From positions 124,001-188,000 of the forward strand of contig JASBVO010000004.1 of the NCBI GenBank assembly GCA_029961105.1: a stretch of DNA of 64,000 bases, written 5' to 3'. Positions 1-9,750 of the stretch are shown here, piece after piece (within the stretch, counting starts at the first letter, position 1; the number at the start of each line of letters is the position of its first letter). Both the position numbers and the translations under genes were made by a program. The notes under the pieces were generated by a model that saw nothing but the letters and a program-made list of their open reading frames with translations, did not search any database and was not told the origin of the DNA. This stretch comes from Micrococcus sp. GTDB lineage: Bacteria; Actinomycetota; Actinomycetes; Actinomycetales; Micrococcaceae.

Positions 1-1
1 G

Positions 2-124
2 GCCGCGGACTTCCTGGCCCACCGGGGCTACTCGGTCATCAACATCGCCGGCGGCTCCGGCGCCTGGCTGGAGTCCGGCCGCCCCATGGAGGCGGACGGC
101 GGCGCCGAGCCGACCGTCAAGTGA
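2..124 (+). CDS. C-terminal fragment of a rhodanese-like domain protein (5' end outside window)
   Basis: Open frame from window start: AADFLAHRGYSVINIAGGSGAWLESGRPME..., typical rhodanese C-terminus; stop overlaps the pheA GTG start (GTGA). Confidence 0.6.
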   Translation, partial: AADFLAHRGYSVINIAGGSGAWLESGRPMEADGGAEPTVK

Positions 125-1119
125 ACCCGACCGCCGCGTCCGCCCCGTCCACTGAACCCGACGCCGGCCAGGTCGCCGGGGGAGCGCGCCCCCGGTACGT
201 CTACCTCGGCCCCGAGGGCACGTTCACCGAGGCCGCGCTGCGCCAGGTACCCGGCACCGAGACCGCCCTGTGCGACCCGGTCGGCTCCGTGATCACCGCG
301 CTGGCCCAGGTCCGGGACGGTTCCGCCGACTACGCGGTGGTGCCGATCGAGAACTCCGTGGAGGGCGGTGTCAGCGCCACCCTGGACGACATCGCCAGCG
401 GGGAGGCCCTGCAGATCCGCCGAGAGATCCTGGTGCCGATCAGCTTCGTGCTGGTGGGACGCCGGGACATGGAGCTCTCCGCGATCCGCTCGGTGGCCAC
501 CCACAGCCACGGCTGGGCGCAGGTACGCAACTGGGCGGCCGCGCACATTCCGCAGGCCGAGTTCATCCCCGCCTCCTCCACGGCGGCCGGGGCCCGCGGG
601 CTGCTCGACGACGAGACCTCCTATGACGCGGCCGTCTGCGCCCCGCTGGTGGCCGCCCAGACCGGGCTGCCCGTGCTGGCCTCGGCCATCGAGGACACCG
701 CCGGGGCCGTGACCCGGTTCGTGCTCGTCTCCCGCCCGGGGGCGCTGCCGGCGCCGACGGGCTCGGACAAGACGACCGTCGTCGTGCCGCTGCCGGACGA
801 TCACCCGGGCGCCCTGATGGACATCCTGGAGCAGTTCGCCGCACGCGGGATCAACCTGTCCCGGATCGAGTCCCGGCCCACCGGGGCCGGGCTGGGCAGC
901 TACTTCTTCTCCATCGACCTGGAGGGCCACCTGGCGGATGAGCGGGTCTCCGCCGCGCTCGCCGCCCTGTACCGGATCATCCCGCAGATCCGCTTCCTGG
1001 GTTCCTACCCGCGCGCCGACCACCGGAAGTACTCCGTGCGGGCGGACGTCACCGACGAGGCCTACCGCACCGGCCAGGATTGGGTGCGCGGCATCCTGGG
1101 GCGCACCGCCGGGGCCTGA
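121..1119 (+). CDS. pheA: Prephenate dehydratase with C-terminal ACT domain
   Basis: YLGPEGTFTEAAL N-terminus, ACT motif GALMDILEQFAARGINLSRIESRP. Confidence 0.93.
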   Translation: MNPTAASAPSTEPDAGQVAGGARPRYVYLGPEGTFTEAALRQVPGTETALCDPVGSVITALAQVRDGSADYAVVPIENSVEGGVSATLDDIASGEALQIRREILVPISFVLVGRRDMELSAIRSVATHSHGWAQVRNWAAAHIPQAEFIPASSTAAGARGLLDDETSYDAAVCAPLVAAQTGLPVLASAIEDTAGAVTRFVLVSRPGALPAPTGSDKTTVVVPLPDDHPGALMDILEQFAARGINLSRIESRPTGAGLGSYFFSIDLEGHLADERVSAALAALYRIIPQIRFLGSYPRADHRKYSVRADVTDEAYRTGQDWVRGILGRTAGA

Positions 1120-1167
1120 GGCCCGTCCGGAAGCCACGCTCCGGGAGCGTCGTCCCGGCTGCGCCGC

Positions 1168-2400
1168 TCAGGCGTGCTGCTCCGGGGCGGACTCCGGCTT
1201 CATGGCCGGGGCCGCCGCCGAGTCCGGCACGTCCCCGGCCGGCACCTGGATGCGCAACGAGTCCGGGCGGATCCGCGCGTCGATGGAACGCACCTCGCCG
1301 ATCGCGTCGCCGTCGAGCTGGGCGATCATCGGCTCGTGCAGGATGACCCGGCAGCGCGTGGCCTGGTGGGTCTCCATGACCGGGATCTCGGTCTTGGACT
1401 TCGCCAGGGTCTTGGCCGCGATCCGGATCCAGTCGCCCACGTGCCGGGGCGAGAGCATGACCAGGTCCAGCAGGCCGTCGTCGAACCGGGCCTCCGGGAC
1501 GAAGTCCATGCCGGCCGTCAGCTCCCCGCAGTTGGCGACCATCACGGACCGGACCTTGCGGCGCTGCGGGGCGCCGCCGTCGATCGACACGGAGATCTCC
1601 TTGCGCCGGCCCGGCAGGTGGCGCATCCCGGCCTCGCCGTAGGCGAGCCAGCCGGCCTTGTCCTTCAGGTCGTCCCGGGTGTCGCCCATGACCTCGGCGT
1701 CGATCCCCGCCCCGGCGATCACCAGGGAGGTGTTGCGCACGGTCTGCCCGTCCACCGTCTCGACCTTGATGTCGATGGTGTCGATCTGCCGGGTGGCGCC
1801 GTGGATGGCGGTGTTGATGCAGGCCTCGAGGTCGTCCAGCGGGAACTTGAGGTTCCGGGCCAGCAGGTTCCCGGTGCCCAGCGGGATGACCCCCAGGGTG
1901 GCCTCCGTGCGGGCCAGTTCCTCGGCCACGAACCGCACGGTGCCGTCCCCGCCGGCGGCCATCACGACGTCGGCCCCGTCCGCGACGGCATCGCGCGCCA
2001 TCTGCTGGCCCGGGTCCTCCGCGGTCGTCTCGTACACCCGCAGGGACGGCAGGCCGGCCTCCTCGACGGCGGCCGCGGCCTGCCGGCGGACGATGTCCGC
2101 CTCGGCCTTGGAGGGATTGAGCACCAGGGCGACCCGGCGCGGGTGCTCCAGGGCCCGGGCGACGAGCGGGGCCTCGACGATCTCGCTGACCTGCCCGTCC
2201 AGGGCCTCGAGCTGCCCGGAGAGCGTGGCCACCCGGTCCGGGAGGGCGCCCACGTCACCCTTCAGGGAGCTGACGCTGCCGTCCAGTTCGTCCATCCGCC
2301 CGTGCAGGCGGCGCTGGCCGGTCCACAGGCCGATGACGAAGGCCAGGGCGGCGAACACGAGGACGAGCGCCGTCAGGGCCAGGATCAGATCAGCAGGCAT
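1168..2400 (-). CDS. Diacylglycerol kinase family lipid kinase with N-terminal TM helix
   Basis: [13 protein letters not shown] and [12 protein letters not shown] motifs of the DAGK catalytic domain. Confidence 0.88.
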   Translation of the reverse strand: MPADLILALTALVLVFAALAFVIGLWTGQRRLHGRMDELDGSVSSLKGDVGALPDRVATLSGQLEALDGQVSEIVEAPLVARALEHPRRVALVLNPSKAEADIVRRQAAAAVEEAGLPSLRVYETTAEDPGQQMARDAVADGADVVMAAGGDGTVRFVAEELARTEATLGVIPLGTGNLLARNLKFPLDDLEACINTAIHGATRQIDTIDIKVETVDGQTVRNTSLVIAGAGIDAEVMGDTRDDLKDKAGWLAYGEAGMRHLPGRRKEISVSIDGGAPQRRKVRSVMVANCGELTAGMDFVPEARFDDGLLDLVMLSPRHVGDWIRIAAKTLAKSKTEIPVMETHQATRCRVILHEPMIAQLDGDAIGEVRSIDARIRPDSLRIQVPAGDVPDSAAAPAMKPESAPEQHA

Positions 2401-2449
2401 GGCCGAAGTCTACGGGGCAGGCGCGTGGGCGGCCGCTAGGCTGGTACGC

Positions 2450-3736
2450 GTGATCGACGTCAAGCACCTCACCGAGAACCCGGACCTCTACAAGGCCTCC
2501 CAGCGCGCCCGCGGTGCCGACGAGTCCCTCGTCGACCGGATGCTCTCCGCCGATGCCGCCCGCCGGTCCTCGATCGCCGCGTTCGAGGAGCTGCGCGCAG
2601 AACAGAAGCTGTTCGGCAAGAAGGTCGCCGCCGCGCAGGGCGAGCAGAAGCAGGCCCTGCTGGCCGAGGTCAAGGAGCTGGCCGCCCGGGTGAAGGCGGC
2701 CGAGGCCGAGGCCAACGAGGCGCAGGCCGAGCTGGACCGGCTGCAGCGGGTGTTCCCCAACCTCATCGAGGACGGCGTGCCGGCCGGCGGCGAGGACGAC
2801 TTCACGGTCCTGAAGACGGTCGGCACCGTCCGGGACTTCGCCGCTGACGGCTTCACCCCCCGGGACCACCTGGAGATCGGCGAGCTGATCGGCGCGATCG
2901 ACATGGAGCGCGGCGCCAAGGTGTCCGGCTCCCGGTTCTACTTCCTCAAGGGCGTGGGCGCCCGGCTGGAGATCGCCCTGATGCAGATGGGCCTGGACCT
3001 GGCCGTCCAGAACGGCTTCATCCCGATGATCACCCCCACCCTCGTCCGTCCCGAGACCATGCAGGGCACCGGCTTCGACGTGGAGCACGACGACGAGATC
3101 TACAAGCTCGAGCGCGATGACCTGTACCTGGTCGGCACCTCGGAGGTGTCCCTGGCCGGCTACCACGCCGACGAGATCCTGGAGCTCGGCGGGGAGGCCA
3201 CCCGCTACGCCGGCTGGTCCACCTGCTACCGCCGGGAGGCCGGGGCCGCGGGCAAGGACACCCGGGGCATCATCCGCGTGCACCAGTTCAACAAGCTGGA
3301 GATGTTCATCTACACCACGCAGGACCAGGCCGCCGAGGAGCACCGCCGGCTGCTGGACTGGGAGGAGCAGATGCTGGCGAAGGTCGAGCTGCCCTACCGG
3401 GTGATCGACACCGCCGCCGGGGACCTGGGGATGAGCGCGGCCCGCAAGTTCGACTGCGAGGCCTGGGTGCCCACGCAGGAGACCTACCGCGAGCTGACCT
3501 CCACCTCGAACTGCACGACCTTCCAGGCGCGCCGGCTGAACATCCGCGAACGCCTGGTCAACGACGACGGCTCGAAGGGCGGCACCCGGATGGTCGCCAC
3601 CCTCAACGGGACGCTGGCGACCACGCGCTGGCTCGTGGCCATCCTGGAGAACCACCAGAACCCGGACGGCTCCGTCACCGTCCCCGCCGCGCTGCGGCCG
3701 TACCTGGGCGGACTCGAGGTGCTGCCGGTCCTCTAG
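2450..3736 (+). CDS. serS: Seryl-tRNA synthetase
   Basis: [22 protein letters not shown] start (GTG 2450), class II motifs, [17 protein letters not shown]. Confidence 0.95.
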   Translation: MIDVKHLTENPDLYKASQRARGADESLVDRMLSADAARRSSIAAFEELRAEQKLFGKKVAAAQGEQKQALLAEVKELAARVKAAEAEANEAQAELDRLQRVFPNLIEDGVPAGGEDDFTVLKTVGTVRDFAADGFTPRDHLEIGELIGAIDMERGAKVSGSRFYFLKGVGARLEIALMQMGLDLAVQNGFIPMITPTLVRPETMQGTGFDVEHDDEIYKLERDDLYLVGTSEVSLAGYHADEILELGGEATRYAGWSTCYRREAGAAGKDTRGIIRVHQFNKLEMFIYTTQDQAAEEHRRLLDWEEQMLAKVELPYRVIDTAAGDLGMSAARKFDCEAWVPTQETYRELTSTSNCTTFQARRLNIRERLVNDDGSKGGTRMVATLNGTLATTRWLVAILENHQNPDGSVTVPAALRPYLGGLEVLPVL

Positions 3737-3903
3737 ACACCGTGCGCCGTCCGGAGCCGGACGGGGTGAGGACCGGACGGTGAATATCCACACTGGGGAA
3801 GACCCTGTGGATGTTCACCTCCCACTAGGAGTGTTCACGTCCCGGACACCGGCTGGCCGGGACGGGGCTACTGGGTGTCTGTGCCATCTGCTTCACTAGT
3901 CCC

Positions 3904-4827
3904 ATGTTGAAAAATTCACACGCCGGCACCGAGGACCGGCACGAGAACACAGATCCGGACACGGGATCCCTGCAGACGCTGTACCACCCGCCGTCGGACA
4001 TGACGGCCTCCGGGTACCTCCCGAACGGCAACGGCAGGCGCAAGATGGTGTGCCTGGACGTGGACGGCACCCTCGTGGACCATGACGGCCACATGCACGA
4101 CGAGGTCCGCGAAGCGGCGAGTGCCGTCGTGGCCGCCGGGCATCACGTGCTCATCGCCACCGGCCGCTCGCTGGGCGCCACCCTGCCGATCATCGAGCTG
4201 ATCGGCCTCGAAGAGGGCTACAGCGTCTCGAGCAACGGTGGGGTCACCCTGCGGCTGTCCACCGCGCTCGCGGACGGCTACGAGGTCATCGACCGCCGCA
4301 CCTTCGACCCGGCGCCCGCGCTGCGTGCCCTGCGGCACCGGCTGCCCAACGCCAAGTACGCCGTGGAGGACGACCAGGGGCGTTTCCTGTCCACGGAGCG
4401 CTTCCAGGACATGAGCTTCGGGGTGGTCGCCGAGGGCGTCACCTTCGAGGAACTGATGGAGGCCAGCGCCACCCGCCTGGTGGTGTTCTCCACGGACGCC
4501 TCGGCCGAGGAGTTCGGCGAGGCCGTGGCGTCCATCGGCCTGCAGGGCGTCACTTACTCGGTGGGCTGGTCCGCGTGGCTGGACATCGCCGCGGCCGGGG
4601 TGTCTAAGGCGTCCGGCCTGGAGGCCCTGCGAGACCGCCTGGGAGTGCACATCGATGACACGGTGGCCGTGGGAGACGGCCGCAACGATATCGAGATGCT
4701 GGCCTGGGCCGGCCGCGGGGTGGCCATGGGCCAGGCGCCACCGGAGGTCAAGAAGGTCGCCGACGAGATCACCGGGCACGTCGACGAGAACGGGGCGGCC
4801 GCGGTCCTGCGCTCGCTACTGGACTGA
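3904..4827 (+). CDS. HAD-superfamily hydrolase (Cof-like)
   Basis: CLDVDGTLVDHDG and GDGRNDIEMLAWAG motifs. Confidence 0.88.
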   Translation: MLKNSHAGTEDRHENTDPDTGSLQTLYHPPSDMTASGYLPNGNGRRKMVCLDVDGTLVDHDGHMHDEVREAASAVVAAGHHVLIATGRSLGATLPIIELIGLEEGYSVSSNGGVTLRLSTALADGYEVIDRRTFDPAPALRALRHRLPNAKYAVEDDQGRFLSTERFQDMSFGVVAEGVTFEELMEASATRLVVFSTDASAEEFGEAVASIGLQGVTYSVGWSAWLDIAAAGVSKASGLEALRDRLGVHIDDTVAVGDGRNDIEMLAWAGRGVAMGQAPPEVKKVADEITGHVDENGAAAVLRSLLD

Positions 4828-5475
4828 GGCCGGCACCTCGGCGGCGTCCACCAGCCCCAGCAGCCGTGCCGCGGCGGGGCGGCAGGCATGCTCCTCTGCC
4901 CAGAAGGAGCGCTGCACCGCCTTGGACACCGCCTGCACGGTGATACCCAGCTCGGCGGCCACCAGCTTCTGCTGGCCGCGCACGCCGGGGACCATCAGGT
5001 CTAGCACGGCCCACTCCGCGTCCGTGCGGGTCAGCACCAGCTGCCCCACCAGCCGCAGCACCGCTTCGGCCTGGGCCGCGGACTCGGCGTCGGGACCGTC
5101 CACGGACACCGGCACCCGCCCGGCCCTCGCGGACTCCTCCACGGCCCGGCGGGCGTAGACCAAGCCCGGCCCGCCGACGTCGCCCAGTTCCTGGGTGTCC
5201 GGCAGGGCGCCGGGCACCGCGGGCCCGTCCGGGTCCGTGGTGCTCACCGCGCCCACGGACCCGACGCCGATCCCGACGTTCCAGCGCCGTTCCCGCAGCG
5301 CCCGCAATGCAGCGTCCACGGCCGAAGCGGGGTCGCCCACGATGCCGATGGCCTCATCACCCACCGAACGCTGGAACGGCAGGACGGTCTGCACGGGACG
5401 CAGCGACCGCAGCAGGCCGTGCACCATGTCCCCGACCTCCCGCGAGTCACGCTGGTTGATCGTCAGGACGTACAT
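4816..5475 (-). CDS. SatD-like protein with C-terminal HTH-like region
   Basis: MYVLTINQRDSREVGDMVHGLL N-terminus; C-terminal GQQKLVAAELGITVQAVSKAVQRS HTH. Confidence 0.6.
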   Translation of the reverse strand: MYVLTINQRDSREVGDMVHGLLRSLRPVQTVLPFQRSVGDEAIGIVGDPASAVDAALRALRERRWNVGIGVGSVGAVSTTDPDGPAVPGALPDTQELGDVGGPGLVYARRAVEESARAGRVPVSVDGPDAESAAQAEAVLRLVGQLVLTRTDAEWAVLDLMVPGVRGQQKLVAAELGITVQAVSKAVQRSFWAEEHACRPAAARLLGLVDAAEVPASVQ

Positions 5476-5487
5476 GGAGGGGGAATA

Positions 5488-6081
5488 TCAGCCCTGGCGG
5501 CCCTGCGGCACGTCGGCCTCCGGGCCCTCCTCGGCAGCCGGCTCGGCCTGCTCGGTCTCGACCTCGCGGCCCTGCGGCTCATCCGTGGGGGTGTGCTCGC
5601 CGGCGGCGTCGAAGCGCTCGATCGAGGCGGCCAGCTCGGCCTCGGCGGCCTCGCGGCCCTCCCAGCCGTCGGCCTTGACCCACTTGCCCGGCTCGAGGTC
5701 CTTGTAGCGGGTGAAGAAGTGCTCGATCTCCTTCTTCAGCCACTCGTCGATGTCCTCGAGCTCCTGGATGTGGTCGAAGCGCTTGTCCGCCGGCACGCAG
5801 ATCAGCTTGGCGTCGCCGCCGCCGTCGTCGGTCATGTTGAACACGCCGACCGGGCGGGCCTCGACGATCACGCCGGGCACCAGGTCGAAGTCGGGCAGGT
5901 ACACCAGGGCGTCCAGCGGATCGCCGTCCTCGCCCAGGGTGTTCTCGAAGTAGCCGTAGTGGGTCGGGTACTGCATCGACGTGAAGAGCACGCGGTCCAG
6001 GCGCAGCCGGCCGGTCTCGTGGTCGAACTCGTACTTGACCCGGGAGGCGGCCGGAATCTCGATGGTGACGTCATGGATCAT
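5488..6081 (-). CDS. ppa: Inorganic pyrophosphatase (family I) with acidic C-terminal extension
   Basis: [38 protein letters not shown]...[12 protein letters not shown]. Confidence 0.95.
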   Translation of the reverse strand: MIHDVTIEIPAASRVKYEFDHETGRLRLDRVLFTSMQYPTHYGYFENTLGEDGDPLDALVYLPDFDLVPGVIVEARPVGVFNMTDDGGGDAKLICVPADKRFDHIQELEDIDEWLKKEIEHFFTRYKDLEPGKWVKADGWEGREAAEAELAASIERFDAAGEHTPTDEPQGREVETEQAEPAAEEGPEADVPQGRQG

Positions 6082-6242
6082 GTCAGCAGGCTCCTTGGAA
6101 TGCGTGGAGGGCAGGATCGGAGCCGCGCCCGGGGCACGGCATCTGGAAACAAGGGTATCCTCCGGTCAGGCGCCTCCGGCTCCGGCCCGCCCGTTGCCGC
6201 GAGCGTGACGCCCGCACCCCTACGCCTCCCAGGAAGCCTGAC

Positions 6243-7904
6243 GTGACCTCTCGACCACCACGACGCCGGCCCGCCGCGCGCGCGACCGCACGGACCCTGG
6301 GCGCCGCGCTGGCCGTGCTGGTCGCCGGTGCCGTGGCCGGCTGTGACGTCCAGGGCGCCGGCTCCGCCCCGTCAGGCACGACGTCGGCCCCCGCCCCGTC
6401 CTCCGTGGCCGCCACGGGTGCCACGGCCGCCTCGTCCACCGCGGCCGCCCCGTCCGGCGCGGCGAGTCCTGACCCTGCCGCGGCCCCGGCCAGTCCGTCC
6501 TCGACCGAGGGTTCCTCGGCGGGCGCCTCGCAGGCCCCCTCCTCGTCGGCCGCGGCGGGGGAGTCGTCGGCCACGGATCCTGCGGGCCTTCCCGACGGGC
6601 CGACCACGCTGGCCGAGGTGCTCGGCCTGCCGGACCTGACGCCGCTGCTGGACCCGATGCCCGATCCCGAGGTCCTTGCCCCCGAACTGGACGAGGCGCT
6701 GAGAGTCTCCTCGGGCACGATGTCCGCGGCCGTCGTCGACGCCCTCACCGGCGAGGTGCTCTACGACCGGGCGGCCGAGGACCCCGCGGTGCCGGCCTCC
6801 GCCGTCAAGATCCTCACCGGCCTGGCGGCCCTGGAGGTCCTGGGCCCGGACCACCGCTACACCACCGCGGCCGTCGCCCTGCCCGGGCACGCGAGCGGCG
6901 AGGACGTCACCCACGTGGTGCTCGATGCCGGCGGTGACGTCCTGCTCGGTACCGGGGACAACGCGAAGTCCACCGACGGGCGCGCCGGCCTCGGAACGCT
7001 GGCCCGCCAGGCCGCGGAGGAACTGGCCGAGCGAGGCACCTCCGGGACGGTGACCGTGCGCCTGGACGTTTCCGGCTACACCGGTCCGGCCGCCTCCCCG
7101 GACTGGAGCCCGGACATCGTCCCCTCGGGCAACGTCTCGGTCGTACAGCCCATCGCCACCCACGGCGGTCGCCCCGTCAAGGGCACCGGCACCAACCGCC
7201 TGCATGACCCGGCGTTGTACGCGGCCGAGGTCTTCCGGGATCACCTGGCCGAGCAGGTCGCCGAGCGGGACCTCGACGTCGAGGTGGCCGACGACGTCGG
7301 GCGGCTGTCCCTGAAGGGCCGCGGGAGCGAGCTCGCCAGCGTGCAGTCCGCCACGGTGGCCCAGCAGGTGACCCACATGCTCAAGACCTCGGACAACCAG
7401 GTCGCCGAGGCGACCGGCCGGAACCTGGCACTGGCGGCCGGCGAGGACGGCAGCTTCGAGGGCGCCGCCCGTGCGATCGAGGACACCCTGGAGGGACTCG
7501 GGGTGGACACGGCCGGGCTGGACCTGGTGGACGCCTCCGGGCTGTCCGGGAAGAACCGGGTCTCCGCGCTGCAGTTGACCGAGTCGCTCCAGGTGGCGGC
7601 CACGGATCCCGAGCTGGAGGCGGCCGCCACCGGACTGCCGGTGGCCGGCCGGGAGGGTACCCTCGAACACCGTATGGTCGGCTCACCGGCCGAGGGCGTG
7701 GTGCGGGCCAAGACCGGGACGCTGAGCTCGGTGGCGTCCCTGACCGGCACGGTGAAGACCGCGGACGAGAGGCAATTGGTGTTCAGTTTCATCGCCAACG
7801 GCCAGCCCGGCGTCCTGACCGACGCCCGCCTTGCCGTGGACCGCGCCGCGGTGCTGCTGGCCGGCTGCGGTTGCCGTGCGGACGCGGCGGATCCGGGACG
7901 GTAG
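6243..7904 (+). CDS. dacB: D-alanyl-D-alanine carboxypeptidase/endopeptidase (PBP4 type), probable lipoprotein
   Basis: SxxK (SAVK), SDN and KTG active-site motifs; N-terminal lipobox-like VAGC followed by Ser/Ala/Pro-rich linker. Confidence 0.85.
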   Translation: MTSRPPRRRPAARATARTLGAALAVLVAGAVAGCDVQGAGSAPSGTTSAPAPSSVAATGATAASSTAAAPSGAASPDPAAAPASPSSTEGSSAGASQAPSSSAAAGESSATDPAGLPDGPTTLAEVLGLPDLTPLLDPMPDPEVLAPELDEALRVSSGTMSAAVVDALTGEVLYDRAAEDPAVPASAVKILTGLAALEVLGPDHRYTTAAVALPGHASGEDVTHVVLDAGGDVLLGTGDNAKSTDGRAGLGTLARQAAEELAERGTSGTVTVRLDVSGYTGPAASPDWSPDIVPSGNVSVVQPIATHGGRPVKGTGTNRLHDPALYAAEVFRDHLAEQVAERDLDVEVADDVGRLSLKGRGSELASVQSATVAQQVTHMLKTSDNQVAEATGRNLALAAGEDGSFEGAARAIEDTLEGLGVDTAGLDLVDASGLSGKNRVSALQLTESLQVAATDPELEAAATGLPVAGREGTLEHRMVGSPAEGVVRAKTGTLSSVASLTGTVKTADERQLVFSFIANGQPGVLTDARLAVDRAAVLLAGCGCRADAADPGR

Positions 7905-7908
7905 CCGG

Positions 7909-9672
7909 ATGGGCCAGGTGATCGCGGGCCGCTTCGAGCTGGCCGACCACATCGCCTCCGGGGGCTCCGGGTCCATCTGGGCCGCGTGGGACCGGCGGCG
8001 GGAGCAGTGGTGCGCGGCCAAGGTGCTTCGGCACAAGGACTCCGGCGAGCTGCTGCGCTTCGTGCGCGAACAGGGCATCCAGCTCGACCACCGCTACCTG
8101 GCCACGCCCTATGGCTGGGCGGCCGAGGACGAGGACGTGGCGATCTCGATGCCGCTGGTGGCCGGCGGCACCCTGGACACCGCGCTGAACGACCACGGCG
8201 CCTTCTCCTCCGCCCTGGCCGCCCGGATGCTGCTGCAGTTGCTGGACGCCCTGGACCACGTGCACCACGCCGGCTGGATCCACCGGGACGTCAAGCCGGC
8301 GAACATCCTGCTCGAGCCCACGGGGGAAGGCATGCCCCACCTGCGCCTGGGTGACTTCGGGATCGCGGTCCGGGAGGACGATCCCCGGTTCACCACGATC
8401 GGCTGGGTGAACGGCACCCCCGGGTACCTGGCCCCGGAGGCGATGGACCTGGCGGCCCCGGCGCCCGCGCAGGACCTGTACGCGGCCGGCGTCGTGGCCC
8501 TGCGCATGCTGGACCCCACGCTGCGGGGCGAGCGCGGGCTGGAGGCCGCCGTGCTGGACCCGCGCCGGACCCTGGCCCGCATCGACGGGGTCGATCCGCG
8601 ACTGGCCTCCGTGGTGGCCGGGTTGCTGGACGCGGACCCGGACGACCGGGTCGCGGTCGCGGAGCGCGCACCGCGCACCCTGGACGTGCTCGCCGCGCCG
8701 CAGAGGGCGGCCGGCGGTTACCTGACAGCGGCCGGGGAGCCGTTCGCGGTGTTCCGCCAGGTCGAGGTCGGGGTGGCCACGGAGGGCGCCGCGGGCGTGG
8801 CCGGCGTCGGCCAGGACGCCGCGGCGCCCCCGGGGCCGGGCCCGACGGCGGCTCCGGGGCCCGCCCCGGACAGCGCGGCTGCCGCGCCGGTCCAGTCGGC
8901 GGGAACTCCCGGTGTTCCCGGTGTTCCCGGGGACGCGGCGTCCGGCCCCGAGGTTTCTGGGAGCCTGCCGCGGGTGCCCGCGCCACCGGTCAGGACCCCG
9001 CGGGTGGGCAGCCCGTCGACGGGCCGGGTCGTGGCCGCGGGCGGGGAGGAGCCGGTCACCGGCAACGGGCCGGAGGCGCAGCCCGGACGGGTGGCTCAGC
9101 CCGGACGGGTGGCTCAGCCCGGACGGGTGGCTCGGCCGGCACCACAGGCTCCGCCCGCACCGCCGAGGCCCGGACGGACCGTGCCGGCGGGCCGCGGCAT
9201 GGGCGCCGTCCTGCCGTGGGCCATGGTGGTGCTGGGCATCGTCGCCCTGGTGGTGGCCGCCGTCCTGCTGTGGCCGGACGGTGAGCGCGCCGGAGCCCGC
9301 GGTGACCCAGGAACCGGGACGGAACCGACGTCACCGGCTGCCCCCGTGACCTCCTCGCCCGGGGACCAGGGCCCGCCCCGGGCCGGACGGCCTGAGGCTG
9401 GCGCGCCGTCCGGTGCCACGTCCGAAGGCGCCACCGGTGCGGCATCCGAAGGCACCACCGGCGCCGCGCCGACGAAGAGCACGCCCCCCGCCCCGGAGCC
9501 GGATCGGCCCACGCAGTCCGGAACGTCCGGGACGCCGGTCATCACCAGCTCCGTCCGCGCCGGGGACGACTGCACGGTGCTCGAACGCGGACTGGTCGTC
9601 ACCGGTGCCGACGGCCAGCGGCTGACCTGCGTGGAGGACGGTGCGGGGCAGGCCTGGACGGCCGGCGGCTGA
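7909..9672 (+). CDS. Membrane Ser/Thr protein kinase, Pro-rich juxtamembrane region, one TM helix, short extracytoplasmic tail
   Basis: ASGGSGSIW Gly-rich loop, HRDVKPANILL, DFG; TM AMVVLGIVALVVAAVLLW; ATG 7909 is 4 nt after dacB stop. Confidence 0.88.
   Translation: MGQVIAGRFELADHIASGGSGSIWAAWDRRREQWCAAKVLRHKDSGELLRFVREQGIQLDHRYLATPYGWAAEDEDVAISMPLVAGGTLDTALNDHGAFSSALAARMLLQLLDALDHVHHAGWIHRDVKPANILLEPTGEGMPHLRLGDFGIAVREDDPRFTTIGWVNGTPGYLAPEAMDLAAPAPAQDLYAAGVVALRMLDPTLRGERGLEAAVLDPRRTLARIDGVDPRLASVVAGLLDADPDDRVAVAERAPRTLDVLAAPQRAAGGYLTAAGEPFAVFRQVEVGVATEGAAGVAGVGQDAAAPPGPGPTAAPGPAPDSAAAAPVQSAGTPGVPGVPGDAASGPEVSGSLPRVPAPPVRTPRVGSPSTGRVVAAGGEEPVTGNGPEAQPGRVAQPGRVAQPGRVARPAPQAPPAPPRPGRTVPAGRGMGAVLPWAMVVLGIVALVVAAVLLWPDGERAGARGDPGTGTEPTSPAAPVTSSPGDQGPPRAGRPEAGAPSGATSEGATGAASEGTTGAAPTKSTPPAPEPDRPTQSGTSGTPVITSSVRAGDDCTVLERGLVVTGADGQRLTCVEDGAGQAWTAGG
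9079..9132 (+). repeat. 3 x 18-bp perfect tandem repeat inside the kinase gene
   Basis: (cagcccggacgggtggct)x3 encoding (QPGRVA)x3. Confidence 0.95.
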
Positions 9673-9750
9673 ACCGGGACGGCCCGGCGGGGACGGCCTC
9701 GGTCATCCGGAACCGTCCCCCGGCGGTCGGCGTGCAGGCGCCGGTGACGC

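Noticed and set aside
7831-7908. Upstream extension of the kinase ORF overlapping dacB
   Set aside because: Residues before ATG 7909 lie inside dacB; the kinase domain begins right after 7909
9079-9132. CRISPR-like repeats (also 23091-23180, 26608-26715, 59910-59963)
   Set aside because: All are in-frame coding tandem repeats without spacers; no cas genes
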